Source: Halicephalobus mephisto (lineage: Eukaryota; Nematoda; Chromadorea; Rhabditida; Panagrolaimidae). From it: a stretch of 64,000 bases of DNA. Numbering within the stretch: position 1 is the first letter of the stretch; the number at the start of each line of letters is the position of its first letter. A program made the translations under genes and the position numbers. Shown piece by piece: positions 22,689 through 32,443 of this stretch. The notes under the pieces are model-generated. The model searched no databases, was not told where the DNA came from, and saw nothing but the letters and a program-made list of their open reading frames with translations. The stretch is taken from positions 248,001 through 312,000 of the forward strand of contig SWDT01000004.1 of NCBI GenBank assembly GCA_009193035.1, read 5' to 3'.

Positions 22689-23754
22689 ATGATGCGCGGA
22701 TGTTTTTGTGATTTCTTTGGTGGATGTCGAAATCCATTCAAAAAACCCAAAGATGAGCCTTTGGACCCTGTGGCGATCAGCCGATGCTTACAAGCTGTCC
22801 ACGAATACGACAAAAAAACCGTAAGTCCATTTGCGTTGAATTGAGTCTTTAAAATTTTTCTCGACGAGAGCGGTTCTATTGTGTAGTTGGTTAGCACGTG
22901 GGACTTTGAATCCCGAAGCCTCGGTTCGAATCCGGGTAGAACCTTCAATTTTTTTAATTTTTTCAAAATTTTAAATATTTTTTAACTTTTTTTCAAAATT
23001 TTAAATATTTTTTAACTTTTTTTCCAATTTTAAATATTTTTCAAGTTTTCATATCTTAAAATTTTCCAATTTTTATACTTTATATTTAAAAAATTTCAAA
23101 TTTCAGAAATTTTTATTAAATTACTTTTATTTTAAAAATTTTTATTAAATTATTTTTATTTAAAAAATTTTTAAGAGTAATGGAGTCCATTTCCGAGGAG
23201 CTCCTTGCATGGTAAAAATTACGAAATAACTGCCGCGCAAAACCACCGCGCAGGTTACTGTAGTTCTCACGAGATCCCTGAAATTCGCGTCGAGACAATT
23301 TCGTAATAACGCTCATTTTCGCTTTTTTACAATATAAAATTATTTTTATATTTTTTTTAAATTTTTAAAATTTTAATTTTTTTAAATTTTTATTTATTTA
23401 AAATTTTAAAGTTTTTTATTTTTTTTAAATTTAAAATTTTTATTTATTCGAAATTTTTTATTTTTTTAAATTTAAAATTTTTACTTTTTAAAATTTTAAA
23501 GTTTTTTTAATTTTAAAATTTTTATTTATTTAAAATTTTTTATTTTTAAGATTATTTTCGTTTTTTAGATTACAGAAGCTAATCGTCCTTTGATTTCCTC
23601 CGTCAGTGGAGGATGTGCCCCTTACAACGATACAGTATACCGACCGATGCCTTCTGCCCCATCTCGTCGATCTTGCAGTCCTCCTCCGTCATACAGAAGC
23701 GAACATGGTTCAACTGAGTACCTTCCTGGAGTTGCTTCAAAAACTCAACTTTAA
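22689..23754 (+). CDS. Small protein with N-terminal Cys cluster and PPSY motif
   Basis: Two exons, 22689-22820 and 23569-23754, join in phase 0 and encode 105 aa. The ATG directly follows TTTCAG, so it is probably trans-spliced. The N-terminus MMRGCFCDFFGGC has four Cys near the start, as in palmitoylated membrane-attached proteins. There is no signal peptide or membrane span. The second exon is rich in Ser and Pro (SRRSCSPPPSYRSE) and contains PPSY, a candidate WW-domain ligand. The intron carries a tRNA-Gln in the same orientation. The protein was not recognised, and the function is only inferred from these motifs. Confidence 0.7.
22872..22944 (+). tRNA. tRNA-Gln (anticodon TTG)
   Basis: The 73-nt sequence folds as a canonical tRNA. 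The acceptor stem is GGTTCTA (22872-22878) with TAGAACC (22937-22943), and T is the discriminator base. The anticodon stem TGGGA/TCCCG holds loop CTTTGAA with anticodon TTG at 22906-22908. The T arm is CTCGG TTCGAAT CCGGG. Internal promoter boxes are intact (GTGTAGTTGGTTAGCAC; GGTTCGAATCC), and TTTTTT lies about 5 nt downstream as a Pol III terminator. It sits inside the intron of the host gene at 22689-23754, in the sense orientation. Confidence 0.97.
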
Positions 23755-24181
23755 TCTCAGTCAAATCTAGTCCATCAACGCGGGTTATGAAATTTTATTT
23801 TTTTTATTATCCCACAAATCTCAATTTTTTTGGCCATGAAGATTTTTTCCAAGGCATTATTTCAGACGGTGTATCTAGTCCAAATTTTTTAAATCTTCCA
23901 GACCAATTTTTACAATTTTTTATTTTTTTTCAATTTTCAGTTTTTTTGTAAATAAATGTAATAAATTTCAACAAAATCAAAAGTTCACAAATTCATTTTG
24001 AAAAAAATTATGAAAGTATATTTTTTTTTGTATTTAATTTAAAAAAACAAAAAATCACGTACAATTAAGAGAAATTCCCGCGACGCTTTCTGACTTGTCG
24101 ACGTGGTGCAGTGGTCAAAAAGGCCGACTCGCAATCGCAACCCATCAGTCGACCTGCAATGAAGAATGGTTTCGTACCAAA
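23755..24181. other. Intergenic
   Basis: This contains the 3' flank of the small Cys-cluster gene, with AATAAATGTAATAAA at ~23951. At about 24096-24153 there is a tRNA-like segment with a box-A-like GGTGCAGTGG but no T arm. No further gene was seen. Confidence 0.4.
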
Positions 24182-24436
24182 TCACTTGATTTTCCATGAT
24201 TTATCGATAGGAAGAGTCTGAGCTTTTTTATCAACATTTTCCAAAATTCCATATAAGAAACCACAAAAATACCCGATTTTTACAGTGACGTTTAAATTTA
24301 CAAAAACAATAAATTCGACATTTGGAGATTTAAAAATAATCATTGACGGAATTCCATCAATGTTGAAATTCAGATTTTCCGTAAAACCACAAATCCCGTC
24401 AAAATATCTCCAATCAATAGAACTCCCAAAGTTCAT
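24182..24436 (-). CDS. Candidate small gene, 84 codons, unrecognised
   Basis: The minus frame from ATG at 24436 to TGA at 24182 has a non-repetitive composition and coding-like sequence (NLNVTVKIGYFCGFLYGILE, ending LPIDKSWKIK). It contains N-glycosylation-type NVT and two Cys. An upstream ATG in another frame at about 24530 reads MNFLISITGGFCDVDVFNFG, which would make a signal peptide if a short intron joined them, but the intron would be only about 38 nt and its signals are weak. It lies downstream of the kanadaptin stop on the same strand. Confidence 0.35.
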   Translation of the reverse strand: MNFGSSIDWRYFDGICGFTENLNFNIDGIPSMIIFKSPNVEFIVFVNLNVTVKIGYFCGFLYGILENVDKKAQTLPIDKSWKIK

Positions 24437-24607
24437 CAAAGATTAATTCCGGATCAATACCTTCTGACTCCAAAATTAAAAACATCAACGTCACAGAAAC
24501 CACCAGTAATCGAGATCAAGAAATTCATGACAACACCATGTCTAAATCATCAAAAAAATCATCCTAAACTTACAGTAACCCATAAATCTTCAGCGATTAA
24601 AAACAAA

Positions 24608-27600
24608 TCAATAACGACCACCAAATTTCTCATTCAATTTCGTCCATCCATCTCCTGTCTGGCCCTGTGGAGGAACCCACACAGCATTGTCCTCAGGTTC
24701 AGGCTGGATTTCAGTTGCTACATCTCTCGAATCTTTCGAGTCTTCGAAAAAAGCATTTTCTTCGTCCTTCTGAATCCGTCGTTTTTTCGCCAAAAGTTCG
24801 TTATTTTTAATATTCTGTAGGTCTTTTCGTTGAATAAGTCCATAACCCGCAGGAATCTGGCAAGATTTACCTTCAGGTTTAGGTTCTAGTTTTTCTTTAT
24901 CCTTTTCATCCGATCTTGGATCACTTTTCCCTTCAAAAGTCGGACTATCCTCCACTTCAACTACTGTAGCTTCAGATTCTGCCGGTCTTTTCGGAAGTTT
25001 CGGCACTTTGAAAATCTCTTGGTTAATTTTTTCATTTTTAACGTCTTCTGAATTTTGAGTAATTCTAGGTTCCAATTTCTTATTTTCTTCCTTCTTTTCC
25101 TCACCAGATTTATCCTTTTCCATAATTGTGGTTTTTTCAAGATTTTTTTCGAGAATCTGATCCACATTTGTAGGTTTCGTCGCAGCAACCATAGATTCCA
25201 ATTTTTTAACTTCTGATTCGGCTGCAGTCAACTTCTGTCTCAACGAAGAAAGGACAAATTTCGACTGTAAAAAAATAAATTATAAAAATCATAATTTTCG
25301 AAATTTTCTGTGAATTTTTAAAATAAAAAAAAAACCAAATTTTGACAGTAATTGTCAGATTTCCCGATTTTATAAATTCCAATTTTCGCGGGAATTTAAA
25401 AATTAGTGTTATTTTTATAATTTTTGTTGTAATTTATTTTTAAACTTACTGATAGACTTTTTAGGCTTTTTGATTGTTCCACAGCTTCTGTATGAGATCG
25501 TTTGATGTTTTCTAGATTCTCCGTGGCTTCTTCCAATTGTTTCACTAGTACTTCATATGTCAGAATTTCCGTTTTTCCATCATGTTGATACCGAGCTTTC
25601 CTCATTTTCCTCTTTGCTTCTATGGAACCCGTTCTGTCTAAAAATTCATCTTCATCGGACCCATAGTAATCGTTTTCTTCATATTGTTGACGTCTGGTTT
25701 TGAATTCAGAATGACCATAATCATTGTCTTGTTCGTCAATTATTTGACAAGCAAGTAATGCTGCATTTTTCTTGGCTTCATCTCTTCCTCTTCCTTCACC
25801 TCTAACCACCGTGTTCGTGTCTTCAGAAGCATCAATAACTTGTCTCAATCTGAAAAGATTTAAATTAATAAAAATCACAATTTTATAAAAATCGGAAGTA
25901 ATTTTATAAATTTGTTTTGGAATTTCTAGAAACTACAGTAACCTACATAACAAGTTTGATTTTGCGTGGTGATTTCGTAATCAATTTTCTCGAACTATAT
26001 ACTTTCTAGATTGATCTAGAAAGCTCCAAATTAGAACACATCGAGCAGATTTCCTTCTGAAGTTGACTTTCATATATGAAAACCTTGATAAATCCCGAAA
26101 AACCCTAATTAAAACCAAAAATATCCTACAGAAAACAAGTTATTTTGCTCGTGAAAAACAAAACAAACTTACTCGATGGAACAAACGATATTCTGGTCTC
26201 CCGACGGCGTGAAGTTGAATTCCAGAGGAACTCCTTCTGTTTCGAAATAAGAAGTCAACCAGCCGATCGGATCTGGATCATAGGGTTTTGAAGTACTTTC
26301 AGTCTCTTTTTTGGATTGGTTACCAACATGACTTGAGATTTCTGCTTTTCCAAATTCTTCTTCTTTTTCGTGTTCCGGTCCAGCGAGGCAGTAGAGTTTC
26401 TTCGAGCCTAAAATGAGATGAATGAACTCAGGTTATTGCCAAAATTAAAACCAAAACTTAAAATATCTAATCACGGATTTTTAAAGATTTTTACGTTAAA
26501 ACTGATTTTGTCATAAATTATCAAATTTGACACTTTTCTACTTTCATTTACCTTATACGGAGATTCGAAAATTCCAAAATAACTCGATTATAAAAGTTAA
26601 AAATAAAAATTTACATAAAGCCGTTTTGAAACGACTTTTTGAAATTTTAGGATTCCTCGAAAGAAGAGTGCGCGTGAGGACAGAGTGATTTGAATTCTGT
26701 GGAATTGCCAGATTTACCACTTTTTAACTTTTACTCGCTCCAACGCGGGAATTCAAAAATCCGAAAATTACATCTTATTGTAAAAAATCACAAATTTGAA
26801 TTTTTATAAAATTTTTCGACATGAATTTTTAAAAGTTTTATATTTCGAATAAGAGCGAGGTAGTTTCCATATAAATAACCAAATTTGTCATTTTTAAAAT
26901 TTTTACTCGTTTTAGCGAAGAAATTCGAAAATTATATATGAGTTTTAAAATTAGAATATTTATTTCGAAAATCACCAACCTCCAAGAGTGAAACTTCCGC
27001 CGATCGGGAGCTTCGCGTAGAACCTCGCGGCCAGTTTTTTCCTGTTTAACTTTGTGCCGTGGCTGCTCGAATTGTCGTACAAAAACCAGCCGTATTGCTT
27101 TCCCAGTAGTCCAAACTGTAAAACTGCATGTAATCTAGACACGGATGGATGGTTATCAGTGATTTTAGCGGTTTCTGGTCTGGATCCGATGGTTGTGAAA
27201 TTTTCGTCAACAAGGAAATCACGGAGAAAAATTGTTTTTTCGATTGATCCATTTGATACTACTTCTAGCGAGTAGTCCAGGTCTGCCGGGACCTGCAGTC
27301 TCCACGTCGGGGGGCTGTATGCCGTCTTCAAGTCGTCTTCTCTGTCCCCAGACACCGGCGAACTGACGAGACAAAACTTGAACCGATTCGCGACTGAAAA
27401 AATTAAATTTCATATAAAAATTAATTTTAAAACTCACATCCGAGTCTGACAGGGACCCCCTCGTCCACCAGCACATACTCCTTCGTCGGGATCCGCTCGT
27501 CGTTGAGGAAAGTACCGTGGGAACTCCCGAGGTCGTACAAGTACCACCCAGGTCCTTCAGGTCCGTTTCCATACTGAAGCACAGCGTGCTTTCTCGAAAC

Positions 27601-27825
27601 AGAATCATGCGAAGCCGGCAGATCCACGGGGGGCTCTCTCCCGAAGGAGACGAAAGTCAATTCTTTTCTTTTCGCCGCGTTCCAGCCCTTCTGATTTTTC
27701 GAAGCGTCCACCGGCCGGATCCTGTATTCCATCGAAATCGGCGGTCGACAGGCGAATTCTGGAGGTTTATAAAATTCTACAGTTTGTTTAGAAATATCAG
27801 AAGACCCATCTTCAGAAACAGACAT
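24608..27825 (-). CDS. SLC4A1AP: Kanadaptin (SLC4A1AP) with two tandem FHA domains
   Basis: Exons on the minus strand are 27825-27438, 27393-26980, 26407-26173, 25849-25450 and 25264-24608 (697 aa, all phases agree). Residues ~30-140 form a first FHA domain (DSVSRKHAVLQYG, WYLYDLGSSHGTFLN). Residues ~155-270 form a second (HPSVSRLHAVLQFG, WFLYDNSSSHGTKLN). The kanadaptin dsRBD-like region follows (~310-380), then YYGSDEDEFLDRTG, a coiled coil and the family C-terminus (WVPPQGQTGDGWTKLNEKFG). Kanadaptin is a nuclear FHA protein linked to the spliceosome. As I know it, the family has one FHA domain, so the duplication is notable. In FHA2 the GR motif reads GSR. It is divergent from the CEP97-like gene, which starts 633 bp away. 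Confidence 0.93.
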
Positions 27826-28458
27826 TTTTGAAAAAATTCATATATGAAACACGAGCCAAACAAGTTCGTTCTTTCGAAACTACTCCCAAAGCGAAAATTC
27901 TCCAAGCGGGACTTTTCTGTTTGAAAAAATTTAATAAAATTAATCATTTAAAATTTTGTAAATTATTTTAAAAAATTTTTTAAATTCATTTTTTTCGAAA
28001 TTAATATTTATTTAAAATTAAATAAAACTTGGTCATTAATTTTTGCTTTTTGTTTATTTTTTGCTTATAGTTTACAGTATCCAGAAAGGGGTATTTTTGA
28101 AGAAAATTGATATATGAAAAAAGCGAAGTAAATTATTTTTGGAAGAACTCTCGAAACGAAAGTTTTCTACTTTTTAAAGTTGTTTTATCATCCACAAATT
28201 AATTCTGGAAATTCACAAGATTCTGTAAATTACTTTGAAAATGTAGAAAAATCATATTTAAGAACGTTTTTAAAAAATTGATATATGAAAAAGTGAAATT
28301 TTTAAAATTTATCTGAAACGACTCTCGAAACGAAAATTTTCCGGGCGCGAGTCTGTTCTTCTTGAATTTTTCCTCGTTTCCTCAGATTTTCTCGTTTTTC
28401 TTCAGTTCCACTTTTTAAAGTTATTCTTTCATGATCTCTCGATTCTGAATCCTGCAGA
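27826..28458. promoter_or_regulatory. Divergent intergenic region, kanadaptin / CEP97-like
   Basis: This 633-bp AT-rich region separates two divergent genes and must hold both promoters. A perfect palindrome TTCATATATGAA at ~27837 lies about 12 bp upstream of the kanadaptin ATG. GATATATGAAA recurs at ~28109 and ~28279, each followed by a variant of ACTCTCGAAACGAAA-TTTTC. Confidence 0.5.
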
Positions 28459-30506
28459 ATGAACAGAACGCCGGTTTCTAACGCAAGAAAGACGCCGAGT
28501 CCGGATTTGTCGGAATCTCCTTCGTAAGTTTTATTTTTTAAATTTTTTTGAATTTTTCGCTCCAGAACGGCGTTGAATCTCCATGTTTCCGACGATGGAC
28601 ATCTGGATGTTTCTAATAATGGACTTACTCGAATATCCGATCGGCAGATGAAGAACCTCCACAATCTGTCTTCTGTAGTGTCCTTGAATGCTTCCAGGAA
28701 CAGATTCGTCGTCATAGATTTCCTAAAATTGATCCCAAATTGCAAATGCGTCGACGCTTCTGACAATCAACTCAAAAGATTACTGACGTTTATCCAGTTG
28801 AAGAAAAGTTTGGAAATCCTAGATGTGTCCTACAACCAGATTTCGTCGACGGAGCACTTCCTGTCCCAACTGCCGTCCTTAAAGGCCCTCAGTATCCACC
28901 ACAATTCTCTGACGGTAATATTTCCAACTATTTTACGATTGCATTCTTTTTCAGACATTTCCCGCGATTGATGAATTAGTGAATTTGACATCTTTGGACG
29001 TGTCATATAACCAGCTGCTGAATTTGCCGCAAGTTAAACGTCTTCCACATCTTACGTTCCTGGCGTTGAACGGCAACAGAATTACGAATCTCAAGGACAT
29101 TGCGAACTGTCTGCCTGTGAATCTCGCTAGATTGGAGCTCGCGGAAAACCTGGTGGCTGATCTGACTGAGATCACGTACCTCAAGGGTCTGCCGAATCTG
29201 GAGGATTTCTGTTTCGCATCCAATCCGGCTGTATTGCCTCCGAACAATAAATTCAACTACCGTCCTTACATTGTTTCTAAGCAGTTGAATTTGAAGATGA
29301 TCAATGACCTAGAAGTGTCCGACGAGGAAAGACTGGTCGCCGAACACCTGCACATCAACAAGAAAATCAGTCCTTTAGGTCCTGGCGAAGGCAACCACAC
29401 GACTTTGGTCAAGTTTCTAGAGATCGAATCTCCGTTAGACCATCCTCTCGAGACCCTGACTCCGACCCATCCGTCTCTCAAAGCTGTAAAATTTCAACTT
29501 TCTTTTTATAAATTAAATTACTTTCAGGTCCGAGAAGACTACCTCCAGAACAAGTCCGTTTCTGCTTCGTTGTCTTCTACTCCGAGAATTTCTAAAACTC
29601 CAGATGCAAATATTCGGAAAATTTCCCCGAGAAGAAGCGCTACTTTTGACGAAAGTTCCGTGATTTTGAAGCCGTTGACCCTTCCGCCTAGACGTCGTCT
29701 TCATAGCATTGATGGACATAGTTCGAGTTCTGACAGTACTGTTATTTTAAGTACATCTATATCAGAAGCAATGAATTTGGCATGTCCGCGAATTGGTTCT
29801 TCAGATGACTCTGCTCGTACTCAATCTTTGGTTGATTTTCCACCAGATACTCCGGTTACAGTTGTCGAATCCAGGCCTTCTACGTCGAATCAGACTACGC
29901 TCGAGAATGATTTTATTCTTCCGCCAATTGTTCCCAGTTGTACGAAAATAATCAAAGAATCTCCTTTTCATTCTGTTATTGATGATACTGTAGATAATGA
30001 GAACTGCAATTCTGAAGGAAACTCGACGAATCAAGCAAACAGAACTCTCACTATAGTTCCCAACGTGAATGGAAGCAAATCAAACGAAATTCATCCAGCT
30101 AATCAAGTAAGTTTTTTTTAAATTTTTTTATAAAAATAGATTTTTTAAGGATTTGGTTGATATCCGTATTGTGAAGCTTGAAAACAGAATTGGGAAACTG
30201 GAATCAGAGAAGAATGTAGACATTAATGTTATGATGAGTTCCTTAATTGAAACAACAAATCGTTTAACGGATCTTCTGGTTGATGTCAACATGATGGCAA
30301 AATCCGTAATTGGTATAACGAATAATTTGACAAATTTCCTCATGACACAACAAATGAATATTTCTAATCCTAGAAATACTCCATCAACGACTGTTCAGCA
30401 ACAATTGAATTCTAGCTTTAATTCTATTCCTCAATTTGCAACACCTAAGGAAGACATGATTACTAATGGAAATGGGATCAAGTACACAAGAAGTGAGAAA
30501 ATTTAA
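28459..30506 (+). CDS. CEP97: CEP97-like leucine-rich-repeat centriolar protein
   Basis: Exons 28459-28523, 28566-28914, 28955-29485, 29528-30106 and 30150-30506 join in phase and encode 626 aa. Residues ~30-210 are SDS22-type leucine-rich repeats (LEILDVSYNQIS, LTSLDVSYNQLL, LTFLALNGNRITN). They end in an LRR cap typical of CEP97: LARLELAENLVADLTEI, then FNYRPYIV and LNLKMINDLEVSDEERLVAE. A Ser/Thr/Pro-rich tail (~325-500) and a coiled-coil-like segment (IVKLENRIGKLESEKN) follow. CEP97 with CP110 caps centrioles and controls ciliogenesis in animals. The match is by order of motifs from memory. The C-terminal half is not recognisably conserved, and a more general LRR relative is the alternative. 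Confidence 0.8.
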
Positions 30507-31025
30507 AACTTGCTTAGTTTTCCCGTGCATAATCCGTTTTGAACTGTGTTCGTTTTAGTTTTTGATTTTGGTAAAAGGATAAAATCCTACTTTTTAAAGA
30601 TAATTACTGTTGTGATGGGGTCCCGAGCTTTCATTTTCCGGTTTTTGCAACTTTAAAAATTAAAAACAGATAATTTAAGTAATTTTACATCTGTTATGTA
30701 GTATTTTGAAGGTAATTTTGGGTAAGTTTTTCTATAAAATTTCAAATATTTTTAAAATCCAAAGTTAGTTTTCAGAATCCTGGATTTTGAAGATTATTTT
30801 TGATTCTGATTTTAGATTCAGAATCTAGGAATTTTACTACAGTACTATAAGTACTTTTTTCAATTTTAATTCTGAAATTACAATATAGATTCTCAAAACA
30901 GAAATGTCACATAACCATTACTGTATCGAATTTTCTAAAAAATATAATTTTTGAATTAAACTTTAATCCAATATTTTAATTTTTATAAAATACTAATATC
31001 ACAAAATTAACAGAACCAAATCCAC
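30507..31025. repeat. Convergent intergenic region with inverted copy of the 15.8-kb repeat
   Basis: Between the convergent CEP97-like and pgam-5 genes, ~30755-30912 is the reverse complement of ~15795-15955. Shared blocks include CCAAAGTTAGTTTTCAGAAT, CAGTACTATAAGTACTTTTT and CAATTTTAATTCTGAAATTA. The rest is AT-rich 3' flank. No gene was seen. Confidence 0.8.
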
Positions 31026-32184
31026 CTAAGTAAAAGAAATCTTATCAGGATGAAGATGTCCAACATCCCCGACGGCCCGAATACTAACATTCCCATTTGG
31101 TCTGACAGTAATCCACGTTATTGAACAATTTCCCAATGACATTCTCAACCATCCTTCTGGAGGAAATTGCAAAGCTCTACATATAAAATATCTAATAACA
31201 TTCGCATGACACACAATCAATTCCCATGAATCTTCTTTTTGACCTGGTGATGCTCGATGAATATACTTTCTAAAAGCTGCTTCAATCCTCGCTCCATCAG
31301 TGTAGAACTTCTCAAATAATCATATATATAAAAATTACAAATTTCGATACTTATGGATTATACGTCCTCATCCTAATCTAGTTTAACCCAAGCCCAAATC
31401 CAGTCTAAAAAAACCTAAATCTAACTTAACTATATCTCACTATGTAATTTGCATTTTTTGAATTTGTTCGCCTAAAAATATGTTAAAATACACTGAAAAT
31501 TTCCGCATCAAAACCTACATGCGTATAACCCACAAGTACTCAAATTTTCTATACTTACCTTCATAGATGGTTTCCAATGATTCGACTTAGGTTCCGGAGG
31601 ATAAGGAGCTCCTTCTTCAAGCAAAGAGTCACTTTTAGAATTAATTGGGTTTTTTTCCAGCATCAGATTCGCTGTTTCAGTAGCTCTGATCATAGTAGAC
31701 ATAGTGAGACGATTGAATTGGATTCCAGATTCTGCCAGTCTCTTCCCCAAAAGCAATGCTTGTTCTCTTCCAAGTTTCGTTAGCCTTCGTTCAGACGGAT
31801 TATCCTTATCCATGACATATTGTCCATGACGAATCAGCAAAATATGTCTAGTTGCTGTTGGTGTAACTTTTTCAATCATTTTTTTTCTTGTTTCTTCATC
31901 AGATTTATCATAAATTGAATGATCTATCAAATTAAATGGATCTCTTCTAAAATTATAATTTTAAATTTTATAAAATTTTAAATTTACCTATCCCAATTGT
32001 AATCCCATGCAGTTTTAGGAAATTGATCATCAAATGAAAAATTAGATCTACAAGATGACAATGACAACATTGGAGATTCGGCAATAGTAGCAGCAAAAAT
32101 TTTGAGATCATCTCGATAATAATACCCGCCGCCAACAGCCCCAGCAACGACGGAAAGTCCAACGGTCCCAAAACGACGTAGCAT
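31026..32184 (-). CDS. pgam-5: Mitochondrial Ser/Thr phosphatase PGAM5
   Basis: Minus exons 32184-31988, 31946-31559 and 31310-31026 encode 289 aa, the same length as human PGAM5 as I recall it. The N-terminus has a hydrophobic segment ([16 protein letters not shown]) that anchors the protein in the mitochondrial membrane. Then come WDYNWDRRDP, the catalytic RHG (Arg105-His106-Gly107) in [10 protein letters not shown], and [20 protein letters not shown] near the end. PGAM5 is a histidine-phosphatase-fold protein phosphatase in mitochondrial quality control. The last acceptor is an unusual TTTGAG, chosen because it preserves [22 protein letters not shown] lies one base before the ATG, a likely trans-splice site, 259 bp after the CHERP stop, so it may be the second gene of an operon. 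Confidence 0.95.
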
Positions 32185-32204
32185 CCTGAAAAAATACAAT
32201 TCAA

Positions 32205-32410
32205 AAAAAAATCAAAAATAAAATTTAAAAAACAAAAAAATCAAAAATTAAATAATTAAAGTTAAAAATTAAAAATTAAAATAAATAATTAAAACTAAAA
32301 TAATTTAATTAATTAATTAAAACTAAAAATTAAAATAAATAATTAAAACTAAAATAATTAAATTAATTAAAATAAAAACTAAAAATTAAAATAAAATATA
32401 TTAACGAAAA
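32205..32410. repeat. AATTAAAACTAAAAT low-complexity repeat
   Basis: A simple repeat of AATTAAAACTAAAATAAATA fills the spacer between the CHERP stop and the pgam-5 start. In a polycistronic transcript this would be the U-rich intercistronic region (minus strand TTTTAATTT). Confidence 0.6.
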
Positions 32411-32443
32411 AACATATCATTCAATTTTTCCAAAAAAAATGAT

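Noticed and set aside
24096..24153. tRNA-like sequence with GTCGACG/AGTCGAC ends and a box-A-like GGTGCAGTGG
   Set aside because: It has no T arm, a weak D stem and only a 3-bp anticodon stem. At best it is a degenerate tRNA fragment.
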